NCBI GenBank assembly: GCA_025061835.1 | Contig: JANXAC010000004.1 | Location: 1 to 64,000, forward strand | Direction: 5' to 3' | Length of the DNA stretch: 64,000 bases | Source of the DNA: Spirochaetota bacterium | GTDB lineage: Bacteria > Spirochaetota > Brevinematia > DTOW01 | Part shown: positions 1 to 8,190 of the stretch, in pieces | How the letters are laid out: every line of letters begins with the position of its first letter | Numbering within the stretch: the stretch's first letter is position 1 | Position numbers and translations under genes: made by a program | The notes under the pieces: generated by a model | Seen by the model: only the letters and a program-made list of their open reading frames with translations | Told to the model about the DNA's origin: nothing | Database searches by the model: none

Positions 1-147
1 GAAAGAAAACAGAGTAGCAAGAGGTGTGATATACTAAAAATATCCATCTCCATAACCTTAAACTATTTTAATGAATCATCTCACAAAAAATTTTAGACTT
101 TATTGTTGAAACTAATTTATAATGTTCTTATAATTTCAACAAGTTAT

Positions 148-894
148 ATGATAAGAATATTCTTTGTATGGTTTTTAGTTTTTGATTTGTTATTGTTATG
201 GGTTAATGCTTATTCTCAAACTGTTGTATACTACGACCCTGATGGTAATTTGAGAAGGATAGTTGACATAAATTCTGAAGGTAGTAAGTTATTCTCAAAG
301 GTTGGTTTGAAATTTGTGGTCACAGCAGACGAAAACTCCTTTAATAATGCAGTTAAACAATACTCTCCTGAGTATTTTATTCTAAACTCCATCATATACC
401 AAACGAAGAAGAAGAGTTTGGATGTTGATGCTTCTTTTGTTTTTGAGAGGAATAAGAAGGTAACATATACCAAAAGAGTAGTGACTTTTCAAGAGGGGAT
501 AGGTATCAAAGATCTTGGCAATAGTGTTTTAGCATCTTCTTTCAGAGACATATCAGATATAGTTCCTATTGAGACAAGGGTTCTGAAGGTTCCTAAGGAT
601 CTTGATGCACTTCTGGCAATGAAGTTCAAGCAAGCGGATTTTGCACTGGTGTCTGAGAGTAGTATTGATGTTTTTAAATCCATAAGTCCTGTGGACTTTG
701 GTTTATTGAAGGTTGTATATACCAGTAGAGAGATATATAATCCTGTCTTCTGTTATGTTCTGGGAAAGGGAAGTCTCTCCAAAGTTAGGGAAGTTGAGAG
801 GTTGTTACTAACGCCAGAGGCAAAGCAATTTCTAAGTCTAATGCTCTTTGACTCAATAAATAATGACCCTAAAATAATATCTAAAGTTAAGTAG
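148..894 (+). CDS. PhnD-like periplasmic substrate-binding protein
   Basis: Secreted protein of about 248 aa. From the ATG at 148 the first 22 residues form a good signal peptide (MIRIFFVWFL then a hydrophobic core, cleavage near AYS-Q). A TTG 45 bases upstream keeps the frame open but would put extra residues before the signal; neither start has a clear Shine-Dalgarno sequence. The body resembles the phosphate/phosphonate PhnD type binding fold: a segment FALVSESSID followed by a block on 'ready to use' residues and a C-terminal helix VREVERLLLTPEAKQFL, as in PhnD C-termini. The ligand cannot be read. It is the first gene of a four-gene + operon (10 bases to the next start). No ABC permease or ATPase accompanies it, so it may serve sensing rather than import. 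Family assignment is by pattern recognition, moderately sure. Confidence 0.65.
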   Translation: MIRIFFVWFLVFDLLLLWVNAYSQTVVYYDPDGNLRRIVDINSEGSKLFSKVGLKFVVTADENSFNNAVKQYSPEYFILNSIIYQTKKKSLDVDASFVFERNKKVTYTKRVVTFQEGIGIKDLGNSVLASSFRDISDIVPIETRVLKVPKDLDALLAMKFKQADFALVSESSIDVFKSISPVDFGLLKVVYTSREIYNPVFCYVLGKGSLSKVREVERLLLTPEAKQFLSLMLFDSINNDPKIISKVK

Positions 895-904
895 GAGGTT
901 GTTT

Positions 905-1867
905 ATGGGAATCTTTGAGAGGATAATTGTTTTAATATCTTTGTTATTCGTATTTTCATACTCTTCCCTTTCGGAGGTTATAAGAGATATAAAGACTTTC
1001 TCATTTCCTAAAAGGACTGGTAAAGAGGTTTTAGTGTTGGTTTCGGATAAAATTTCAACTTTTGAAGAGGTTGATAACGGTATAGCGGAGTCACTCAAGG
1101 GTTATAATGTTTATTCGTATAACTTTCAAGGTGATACTAACTCAATGGATGATGTGCCAGAAATAGTTTCCAGGCTAAAACCAAATGTTGTGGTAGTTCT
1201 AGGTGCTAGTATTTTTGAAAAGATTGTTGGGAAAACAGATATACCGATAGTTTTCTCCATGGTCATAAACTATAAGAAGTTTGACATTGAAAAATATAAA
1301 AATATTGCTGGTGTTTCATTACAAATTCCGCCTGAATCTGTCTTCTTTAATCTTAAGACAATCTATCCTAACTTCAGGAAGGTTGGGGTTATATGTAGTA
1401 AAGACTACTTTGATTCTTATATAAAGCCTTCTGTTGATAGCTTGAAGATCAGCCTAGATGTTGAGGTTATTTCAAGTATCATTCAATCATCTAAAGACTT
1501 TGTTTCAGCATATAATAACATATCAAAGAACGCTGATGTTATGTGGATGGTTCCTGACACTGCTGTTCTAGATAAGAACTCAATAATATTTTTCATAACT
1601 GAAAGCTTCAAGAGGCAGAAACCTTCGGTTGTTTATTCAGAACCATTCGTCAAAGCAGGTGGATTTTTCAGTGTGTCTCCAGACTATAATAGTATTGGTT
1701 CCCAGATAGCACTCATAGTGAGGAGAATAGTTGAGGACAAAAGCACTCCTAATAAGATAGGTATAGTTCCAGTTGTAGGAACATTTGTAACCGTGAATAG
1801 AGAGATTTCTAAGAAGTTAGGTATAAGTGAGGATATTTTGAGTTTGGTTGATAAGGTTATTGAGTAG
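905..1867 (+). CDS. ABC-type substrate-binding protein, PF04392/TrpX-like family
   Basis: Periplasmic protein of about 320 aa. The start is the ATG at 905, placed by the sequence taggagg eight bases before it; an in-frame TTG six bases upstream is less likely. An N-terminal hydrophobic signal (ERIIVLISLLFVFSYSS) is followed by the two-lobe fold of the PF04392 binding-protein family: VLVLVSDKISTFEEV, the repeat strand PNVVVVLGASIFEKIVG, IPIVFSMV, then KVGVICSKDYFDSY for the second lobe and a late GFFSVSPDYNSIGSQIALIVRRI segment typical of the family. Ligands in this family are often aromatic amino acids or unknown compounds. It sits between another binding protein and a sensor phosphatase, which suggests it reports ligand occupancy to that phosphatase; that is inference. 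Confidence 0.75.
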   Translation: MGIFERIIVLISLLFVFSYSSLSEVIRDIKTFSFPKRTGKEVLVLVSDKISTFEEVDNGIAESLKGYNVYSYNFQGDTNSMDDVPEIVSRLKPNVVVVLGASIFEKIVGKTDIPIVFSMVINYKKFDIEKYKNIAGVSLQIPPESVFFNLKTIYPNFRKVGVICSKDYFDSYIKPSVDSLKISLDVEVISSIIQSSKDFVSAYNNISKNADVMWMVPDTAVLDKNSIIFFITESFKRQKPSVVYSEPFVKAGGFFSVSPDYNSIGSQIALIVRRIVEDKSTPNKIGIVPVVGTFVTVNREISKKLGISEDILSLVDKVIE

Positions 1868-1876
1868 GGGGTTATT

Positions 1877-3493
1877 ATGTTGTCTTTTTCAAACCTCAAC
1901 ATTAGAGCTAAACTTTCAATAGTTATATCAATAATAGTTGTTTCTATGTCTCTTGTGATGAGTATAATATTTATACTCAAATCTAACAATGAAATGATGT
2001 CTTCAATAGTTGTCAGGTCTGGTATGCTTGCTAGAAGCATGGCTGTCTTATCCGCTAATTACATAGCAGGGTTTCAGTATCTTGATGTTCAAAAAGCCAT
2101 AGAGGATGTTGTAGACAAAGACAAGGAGATTGTTTATGGTTACCTAGAAGATGTTAATGGAGATGTTATTTCTCCTGTATTTAGAGATGAATTGATAAAG
2201 GATCAGAGCAAGATATTATCTGATTACAAGAACTTCACAAAAATTTTAGGTAAGCTTGATCCATATGGTTATGGTTTTACAGCAGATGTTAGATTGAATA
2301 TAGTTGTTCATGGTAATGAAAGGTGTGTTGATGTTAGAGTTCCGGTTGTAATAGGAGAATCGGTGTCTTCATACATAAGATTTGGGACAACTCTTAGATA
2401 CCTAGATCAGCAGCTCTTGATGAATATAATTATATCAGTGCTTATAGTGACCTTCTTGATAGGTATAGGTATCGTATTTAGTTGGAGTTTTGCAAGAAGT
2501 TTCTCAACACCTATTCTTAAACTCAAAGATGCTGCTATACAGTTTGGTAACAAAAACTTTGATTATAGCGTTGAGATCGTTACGAACGATGAGATTGGTG
2601 TTCTTGCAAAAACATTTGATGAGATGCGAAAAAACATAAAACAATATAGTGAGCACTTGGAGGAACTAGTTGCTCAAAGGACAAAAGAATTACAAGAAGC
2701 GTATCAAAAACTCAAAGAGAAAGATGACATAATACAGATGGAATTAGACTTTGCAAGTAAGATACAAAAGGGTATAATGCCTAATGGAGGATACAAGTGG
2801 CACGACTTTGTTGTTTTTGGATACTCTCAACCTATGGAGAAGATAGGGGGAGACTTCTTTGATATATTTCCAATTCCGGGTGGAAAACTTTTGTTCTACG
2901 TTGCGGATGTTTCAGGACATGGTATTCCTGCTGCGCTAGTTACTACTATGTTAAAAATATCACTTATAAATATAAGTTTTGAAACGAGTAATCCGTCAGA
3001 GATAATTGAAAGACTCAACGAGAGGATAAGAATAATAAACAGTGATGCTAGTCAAGTTATGGCGAATTACTTAACAATATTTACTTCAATTGTTGACAGA
3101 GAAGGTAATATGGTTTATTCATCGGGAGGGCATCACAAGCCTATTTTGTATAACTCCAAAACTAGAACTTTTGAAGAACTTCCAGAGGCTCAAGGAGCGA
3201 TTGTAGGTATAATCCAGCCAGAACTTTATAGTTGCACTTCTTCAAATTTCGTTCTTAAAGATGGAGATAAGATGATACTATACACCGATGGTGTAACAGA
3301 GAGAAGGAACCTCTCGAATAAAGAACTTGAACTTGAAGGGCTGAAAAAGATAGTTGCCGAATGTGTTGATAGGAATCTATCTGGTAAAAAACTGCTAGCA
3401 CAGATCCTAAGTGAGATTGATAGATTTGCTGAAGGAGTTCCACCAAGAGATGATTTTACCATTTTATTAGTTGAGAAAATAAAGTCTTCTTAA
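1877..3493 (+). CDS. Membrane sensor PP2C-type serine phosphatase (RsbU/SpoIIE-like) with HAMP
   Basis: Inner-membrane sensor of 538 aa that should dephosphorylate a serine/threonine-phosphorylated partner, typically an anti-sigma-factor antagonist. Order of parts: TM1 about residues 14-34, periplasmic sensor about 35-180, TM2 about 183-205, HAMP about 206-260 (ending NDEIGVLAKTFDEMRKNI), a coiled-coil linker about 262-290, then the PP2C domain to the end. Catalytic motifs are intact: GGDFFDIFPI, YVADVSGHGIPAALV, the SSGGHHKPIL strand and ILYTDGVTE, with a final RDDFTILLVE. Start ATG is preceded by tagggggtt. It lies 9 bases after the second binding protein and 18 before the TonB receptor, so these four genes are probably cotranscribed. 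No partner STAS or anti-sigma gene is in the window. Confidence 0.93.
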   Translation: MLSFSNLNIRAKLSIVISIIVVSMSLVMSIIFILKSNNEMMSSIVVRSGMLARSMAVLSANYIAGFQYLDVQKAIEDVVDKDKEIVYGYLEDVNGDVISPVFRDELIKDQSKILSDYKNFTKILGKLDPYGYGFTADVRLNIVVHGNERCVDVRVPVVIGESVSSYIRFGTTLRYLDQQLLMNIIISVLIVTFLIGIGIVFSWSFARSFSTPILKLKDAAIQFGNKNFDYSVEIVTNDEIGVLAKTFDEMRKNIKQYSEHLEELVAQRTKELQEAYQKLKEKDDIIQMELDFASKIQKGIMPNGGYKWHDFVVFGYSQPMEKIGGDFFDIFPIPGGKLLFYVADVSGHGIPAALVTTMLKISLINISFETSNPSEIIERLNERIRIINSDASQVMANYLTIFTSIVDREGNMVYSSGGHHKPILYNSKTRTFEELPEAQGAIVGIIQPELYSCTSSNFVLKDGDKMILYTDGVTERRNLSNKELELEGLKKIVAECVDRNLSGKKLLAQILSEIDRFAEGVPPRDDFTILLVEKIKSS

Positions 3494-3511
3494 ATTTTTA
3501 AGGAGGGTTTT

Positions 3512-5710
3512 ATGAAGCACATGCTGAACATAATTATTATGCTGTTTATATTTCTTCTTCAGTTTGGGGGTTATGCTCAGATAACTGAAGAAGATTTTTT
3601 CAAGATTGAGGAGAGCATAGTTGTAGCAGCTACGAAGCAGAAGCAAACAGTTTCTGAAGCACCAGCAACTGTTTATGTTATTGACCAAAAGACTTTAAGG
3701 GTACTGAGTTTCTCTGAACTAAATCAAGTGTTGAGGTTTGTTCCTGGCGTTGATGTCTATGATCCTGACTTCTTCCTTTTCGGCGGACAAAGGGGGTTTG
3801 TAGGTGCTTTTGACACTACCTTGGTTCTTCTTGATGGAGTTGAGATGAATAATAATATTGCAAGTGAATCGTTCATAAGTCACAACTATCCTCTATTCCA
3901 TGTGAAAAGGATTGAGGTGATACAAGGTCCTGCATCATCACTCTATGGTGCTAATGCAGTGGGTGGTATAATAAACCTTGTCACATACGATGAGGAAGAA
4001 ATCAATGGTATAAGGGCAAGTGTTAAGTTTGGTTCATACAATACTCTATCTCCTTCCGCATTACTTGGTGGTAAAATAGGAGAGTTTAGATACAAAGTTT
4101 TTGGTAGGGTTTATCTTACCGATGGACCAAACTATTACGATAAGGTTACGAAGTATTACATTTACGCTCCTCAAACACCTAATATAAACAGAAGACCTAA
4201 TTACTCACTTTGGGACTATAGTGATACAGGTTATAATAGATATCTGTATGCTAAGCTAAGTTATGGACCTTTCTATCTAGGTGGTGTCTATAATTACCAG
4301 ATTGATGGAAGAGGAGTTCAAGATATTCAATGGGTTTATTACTTTGACGAGGACGGTAGAGATCAGAGAGTACTCTTCGGTGGTTTTGAACAATTTCTAA
4401 TTCCTGATTTCTTGAAACTTAAGATTGAACAGAGAGTATGGCAAGATTATCTGTGGGGTAATCATACACAAGTTAGCGATATTTTGGATGTTTCACCAAG
4501 TGGCTATCCAATAACAAACTCACAAGATACAAACATCACAAGAGGTGATATTGAAGCATGGAGAGGGTTCTACTCAAATCTAAAGTCTCCAGGGAGCTTA
4601 AGGTTCCAAACGGAATTACAAGCTGCTCTATATTTTGCGGAAAAACACAGACTTACAGTTGGTGCGGTTCTTGATATTTTAAGAGGTTTAGGTGCTTCTT
4701 GGAATAGGCTTGATTACTCAACTCTTGTAGAAGGTCCAACTAATGTTATAGATGTTCATCCTTATGTTGATGTTGATAAGCAACTCGCATCTTGGATAAA
4801 AGCAAGTCTCTACGCTCAATGGGAAGTTCCTGTTATAAGTGAAGTGCTATTTGTTACGCTAGGTGGTAGAGGAGATGCTTACATAGTTAGTAATCAAACG
4901 AGGTTTGAGATAAACCCGAGGAGTGGTATAGTTTTAAAACCGTTTGAGGGAGCTGCTTTTAAACTACTTGTTGGTAAAGCGTTTAGGGAGCCTACAGTGT
5001 TTGAACTATGGGGTGCTGCTAACAAGCAAGGTGGTATCCAGAAGCTCAAGTCAGCGTCAACTTGGACCTTTGAGTTAAGTTGGTTCCAGATCATTTCTGA
5101 TTGGTTACAGAACTCACTTGCAGGATTTTATAATTATGGAGAGAACTTTAAAGTTACGATACCAGAGCAAGGTTCTGGTGTAACTGAAGTCCCGATTGTA
5201 AGGATATGGGGTGCTGAAGAGTATCTAAAGATTACTCTACCATTCTTCCCAAGCATCCAGATAACGCTAGGTTATACCTACCAAACAGGAGTTCAGTCAT
5301 ACTGGAAAGTAACCGTTCAAGGAACTACAACAAACTCAAACTGGGTTGACGGAAGCATACCGACAATCCCTCAACATAAAGGTAGTGTAATCGTATCTTA
5401 CAAAGTTCTAGAAAATGCTTATCTATCCATACTTAATTATATCGTTGGTGATATTGACCCAGGGCTAGGAAACTCATTATCAACAACATTAGGAAGACTT
5501 CCAGCGTATTGGATAGTTGATGCATCATTATTGGTCAATGATATATTCACTTTTGCTAATACTTCCTATGATCTTAATATAGCAGTTAGAAACCTTCTCA
5601 ACCAAGAGTGGTGGAACCTCAACCCAAGAAACGGTGGTGCAGGACTTTCACCAGCGGCATTTCCACAGAAAGGTATCAACTTTGAAGTATCTCTAACGGG
5701 TAGGCTATAA
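3512..5710 (+). CDS. TonB-dependent outer-membrane receptor
   Basis: Outer-membrane gated barrel of 732 aa for import of a scarce ligand (iron complex, cobalamin or similar). Signal peptide about residues 1-22 (cleavage near GYAQ). A TonB-box-like stretch ESIVVAATK follows at about 31-39, then the plug domain with SEAPATVYVIDQKTL, LNQVLRFVPGVDVYD, TTLVLLDGVEMNN, and the classic VKRIEVIQGPASSLYGANAVGGIINLVT. The rest is a beta-barrel with alternating aromatic strands. The last strand ends FEVSLTGRL, so the usual terminal Phe is replaced by Leu. Start follows aaggagg. It is last in the operon and is followed by an intrinsic terminator. The ligand cannot be inferred; siderophore and B12 receptors look alike at this level. 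Confidence 0.95.
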   Translation: MKHMLNIIIMLFIFLLQFGGYAQITEEDFFKIEESIVVAATKQKQTVSEAPATVYVIDQKTLRVLSFSELNQVLRFVPGVDVYDPDFFLFGGQRGFVGAFDTTLVLLDGVEMNNNIASESFISHNYPLFHVKRIEVIQGPASSLYGANAVGGIINLVTYDEEEINGIRASVKFGSYNTLSPSALLGGKIGEFRYKVFGRVYLTDGPNYYDKVTKYYIYAPQTPNINRRPNYSLWDYSDTGYNRYLYAKLSYGPFYLGGVYNYQIDGRGVQDIQWVYYFDEDGRDQRVLFGGFEQFLIPDFLKLKIEQRVWQDYLWGNHTQVSDILDVSPSGYPITNSQDTNITRGDIEAWRGFYSNLKSPGSLRFQTELQAALYFAEKHRLTVGAVLDILRGLGASWNRLDYSTLVEGPTNVIDVHPYVDVDKQLASWIKASLYAQWEVPVISEVLFVTLGGRGDAYIVSNQTRFEINPRSGIVLKPFEGAAFKLLVGKAFREPTVFELWGAANKQGGIQKLKSASTWTFELSWFQIISDWLQNSLAGFYNYGENFKVTIPEQGSGVTEVPIVRIWGAEEYLKITLPFFPSIQITLGYTYQTGVQSYWKVTVQGTTTNSNWVDGSIPTIPQHKGSVIVSYKVLENAYLSILNYIVGDIDPGLGNSLSTTLGRLPAYWIVDASLLVNDIFTFANTSYDLNIAVRNLLNQEWWNLNPRNGGAGLSPAAFPQKGINFEVSLTGRL

Positions 5711-5727
5711 GATATTTTTGGATTTAT

Positions 5728-5750
5728 AGGGGGATAATTCCCCCTTGTTT
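5728..5750 (+). terminator. Intrinsic terminator after the TonB receptor operon
   Basis: A stem A+GGGGG / CCCCC+T (5728-5733 with 5740-5745) closes a six-base loop ATAATT and is followed by TTGTTT. It starts 18 bases after the receptor stop. It also lies just beyond the end of the convergent gene on the other strand, though the U-tract favours + strand termination. Confidence 0.8.
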
Positions 5751-5778
5751 GATAATTTGTAAGCGACTCTGTTTCATA

Positions 5779-5808
5779 AGATCAAAATTCAAAAGATCAA
5801 AATTCAAA
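5779..5808. repeat. 15-bp tandem duplication at a gene end
   Basis: The unit AGATCAAAATTCAAA is present twice in a row (phase approximate). The - strand gene that ends here uses the TCA at 5797-5799 (TGA on its strand) inside the second unit read downstream, so the duplication duplicated the stop codon region. No function is apparent. Confidence 0.6.
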
Positions 5809-6861
5809 ACTTCTAAAAATACCTAGACCAATAGAAAAACCTCTTCTAGTTCTAGGTTCATTTACGTCTTGGTAACTCCTAACATAATAATCGTCAAAAC
5901 TTGTCTGTATTTCTGCTCCAAGTTCCTTGCTAAACTGATACATAATTGATAAACTTAAACCTGTGTAATCAGAAATATTATCTCCATTTCTTCTAGGGAA
6001 TGTAAAATAAGTAACGATATCAAAGTCTAGTATATTCAGATATATGCAGAAACGAGGTTGTAGAGGTAGAATTCCATCCTGTAGAAATCTAATTACTAAG
6101 AAATCTATTCCAAGACCAATAGGACCTATAATCTTAGTTCCTAGGTATACGGAAATCTCTTTTGATGTATTTCCTACTCTTGTTTTATTAGTATTGAATG
6201 AAATCAGAAGACTTGGTATGCTAAATCCAGCGAACCATCCATTACCTAGTAATCCACCTTTTGAGTTGTTTATATATCTAAAAGCTATAGAAGGATAGAT
6301 TGTAAAACCTAGATCAAAAAAGTATGATAATATGTTAAATGATATTAAAAACCGTCCAGGTACTGTAACCTCCTCAAACCTCTCTTCTATTATCTTTCTA
6401 TACTCCACCGCTAGTGATTCTTCATACTTCGGTAAAACCTTATTAGCACCTTCTCTGAAGTCCTCAACGACGCTGTCAATGACTTCAAATATCCTATCAA
6501 CATCATACTCAAATTCATACTCTCTAGATACCTTAACACTCTTGTTCGCCACATCCAGAAGGTGTAAAACCAACCTATATTGGTTTTTAGACTTCTTTGA
6601 TACAAAACCATAGATTGAGAAATCTACCTTGCTTTTAGTCCCCTCATTTAGAACCTCATTTCTGTCAATTAAGTTTGTGTTTATGTCAGTCATATCAAAG
6701 TCTCTTGATAGAATGAGTAAAGATGATTTTTTTATAGCATTCGCAACACCACTACCAACAACATCAAAACTCTCTATGTTAAAAATACCTATCTTCCATT
6801 TAGCAGAAGCGTATTCAACAAGCAGTGTTAAGAATATTACAAAAACGAAGACAAATCTCAT
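5797..6861 (-). CDS. Secreted two-part protein: N-terminal alpha/beta domain and C-terminal barrel-like domain
   Basis: Protein of 354 aa, not assigned to a named family. Signal peptide about residues 1-20 (MRFVFVFVIFLTLLVEYASA). Residues about 21-150 look like an alpha/beta periplasmic domain that begins KWKIGIFNIESFDVVGSG and includes a strand-helix run resembling TolB-N/CsgG-type modules. A charged helix about 140-165 links to about 190 residues of alternating hydrophobic strands (SFNILSYFFDLGFTIYPSIAFRY and so on) ending in FEF, the terminal-Phe signature of outer-membrane barrels. Start has agggg upstream. It follows the gene ending at 6871 by 9 bases and has the same architecture, so the two are a transcriptional pair. 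Outer-membrane location is inferred. Confidence 0.7.
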   Translation of the reverse strand: MRFVFVFVIFLTLLVEYASAKWKIGIFNIESFDVVGSGVANAIKKSSLLILSRDFDMTDINTNLIDRNEVLNEGTKSKVDFSIYGFVSKKSKNQYRLVLHLLDVANKSVKVSREYEFEYDVDRIFEVIDSVVEDFREGANKVLPKYEESLAVEYRKIIEERFEEVTVPGRFLISFNILSYFFDLGFTIYPSIAFRYINNSKGGLLGNGWFAGFSIPSLLISFNTNKTRVGNTSKEISVYLGTKIIGPIGLGIDFLVIRFLQDGILPLQPRFCIYLNILDFDIVTYFTFPRRNGDNISDYTGLSLSIMYQFSKELGAEIQTSFDDYYVRSYQDVNEPRTRRGFSIGLGIFRSFEF

Positions 6862-6870
6862 AAATTACCC

Positions 6871-8019
6871 CTAGAACTTGTATCTTAGAAATACAGATTC
6901 GGAAATAGAAGCACTATAAACGAAAACTATATTGCTACCATCTAATAAATAGCCAGTGGTTCCTAAAGACAATGTCAATGCTTTTATTTGGAAACCCAAA
7001 GAGATGTTATCAATGAAAGATGTTTCAAAGGAAATCATTATCCCTAAAAACCTGACATTCCCCGGTTCCGCTGCACTACTATCAATCACTACATTCTCTC
7101 CTCCTACATTCCCTGACAGAACTAAAAGTGGAATAAAGGATAAAGCTTCATTCTTACTGAACTTTAACTTCACAACGGGGAATAGGTAGAGGTTATCAAA
7201 ACTTATTCTTTCCAAATCTGATTGAAGATTAAGTGTTTCGTTATTGTGTTTTGTAAATCCTCTGATTTCAAACACTGAATGTTCATACAACATTCCAAGT
7301 CCTATCATCATAAAACCTTTGAAAAACCAGAAACCACTAGATAAGTCAATACAAAAATTGGGGCTCGGTTTGGGTTCAATAGATAATCCTAAAGAAAGCG
7401 AGAAATATCTAGTATCTAAACCATAACTTAAGCCAATCATATATCTAATGCTATATTCAGGTTTTTGTTCAAAGTCTTCGGTAATTGGGAAAATGTTCGT
7501 TTGTCCCATATTAATGTTAGTTCCCAATGATTCTTTTTCAAGACGTATTATTGGTTGAGTGGGATTGATATGTACTGCAATGCTATGCTTTGTTCTTGTT
7601 TCTTCAAGAGGGCTTACATAGTCAATTTCTACTATCTCCTTGAGTATCTTTTCTGGTTCCTTTGGAGGAAATATTTCTAGAATGTTTGAAACTATTGCTT
7701 CAACCTTATCATCACTCAAGGAGATATTCGTTAGCAACCCTTTGGTTGTAAATATTCTTAATGTCTTGTTGCTTATTGCTAGAAGACCAGACAGTTTGTT
7801 ATCAGACATAAACTTCATCTTTTCGTTATCATCACCTATCTTACCAATGTGGTAATATATATTTAATTTACCGGAGTTTGCGAGTTTTGTCTCCATAAGC
7901 ATAGCCATAAATCTACTATCACTATCTTCCGGAATTACCGATATAGTTTGATTTTGAATACCTGATGTGTATGTGCTAAATACAACACATATTAATGATA
8001 CAAAAAATGACTTTTTCAT
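6871..8019 (-). CDS. Secreted two-part protein with C-terminal barrel-like domain
   Basis: Protein of about 382 aa from the ATG at 8019 (MKKSFFVSLICVVFSTYTSG signal peptide); an upstream in-frame TTG would add only seven hydrophobic residues. The N-terminal half (about 20-165) is a small alpha/beta domain with LSGLLAISNKTLRIFTTKGL and a Pro/Glu-rich linker (FPPKEPEKILKEIVEIDYV). The C-terminal half consists of amphipathic strands such as YSIRYMIGLSYGLDTRYFSL and ends SESVFLRYKF, an aromatic terminus expected of outer-membrane barrels. No known family was recognised. It is first of a two-gene - operon and is divergent from purL, sharing a 171-base intergenic region with a palindrome at 8100-8114. 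Confidence 0.7.
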   Translation of the reverse strand: MKKSFFVSLICVVFSTYTSGIQNQTISVIPEDSDSRFMAMLMETKLANSGKLNIYYHIGKIGDDNEKMKFMSDNKLSGLLAISNKTLRIFTTKGLLTNISLSDDKVEAIVSNILEIFPPKEPEKILKEIVEIDYVSPLEETRTKHSIAVHINPTQPIIRLEKESLGTNINMGQTNIFPITEDFEQKPEYSIRYMIGLSYGLDTRYFSLSLGLSIEPKPSPNFCIDLSSGFWFFKGFMMIGLGMLYEHSVFEIRGFTKHNNETLNLQSDLERISFDNLYLFPVVKLKFSKNEALSFIPLLVLSGNVGGENVVIDSSAAEPGNVRFLGIMISFETSFIDNISLGFQIKALTLSLGTTGYLLDGSNIVFVYSASISESVFLRYKF

Positions 8020-8099
8020 AATTAATATTATGATAATCAAATTAAGGGTTTAGTGTAAATTTTTAGATATTAAATACCATTAGTATGATTTTTAGCATC

Positions 8100-8137
8100 T
8101 ACTCAAGTTGAGTAAGAGAGTGAAGATTTGTTAAAAT
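8100..8137 (+). promoter_or_regulatory. Candidate purL promoter overlapped by a palindromic operator
   Basis: A 15-bp palindrome TACTCAA-G-TTGAGTA occupies 8100-8114. Its right half supplies a possible -35 TTGAGT (8108-8113), followed after 18 bases by TAAAAT (8132-8137) as a -10. Transcription would start near 8144, leaving a leader of about 47 bases before the purL ATG. The overlap of palindrome and -35 suggests repressor control; no regulator is identified. Confidence 0.4.
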
Positions 8138-8159
8138 ATTGCAAACATTTTAATAATGT

Positions 8160-8190
8160 TTTTTGGAGAGAGAGATTTTTGGAGAGAGAG
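8160..8190 (+). promoter_or_regulatory. Tandemly duplicated Shine-Dalgarno region of purL
   Basis: The motif TTTTTGGAGAGAGAGA occurs twice in succession directly before the ATG at 8191. Both copies contain GGAGAG, giving two potential ribosome-binding sites about 16 bases apart; only the second is at working distance from the purL start. This decides the start in favour of 8191 over the in-frame TTG at 8128. Confidence 0.6.
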
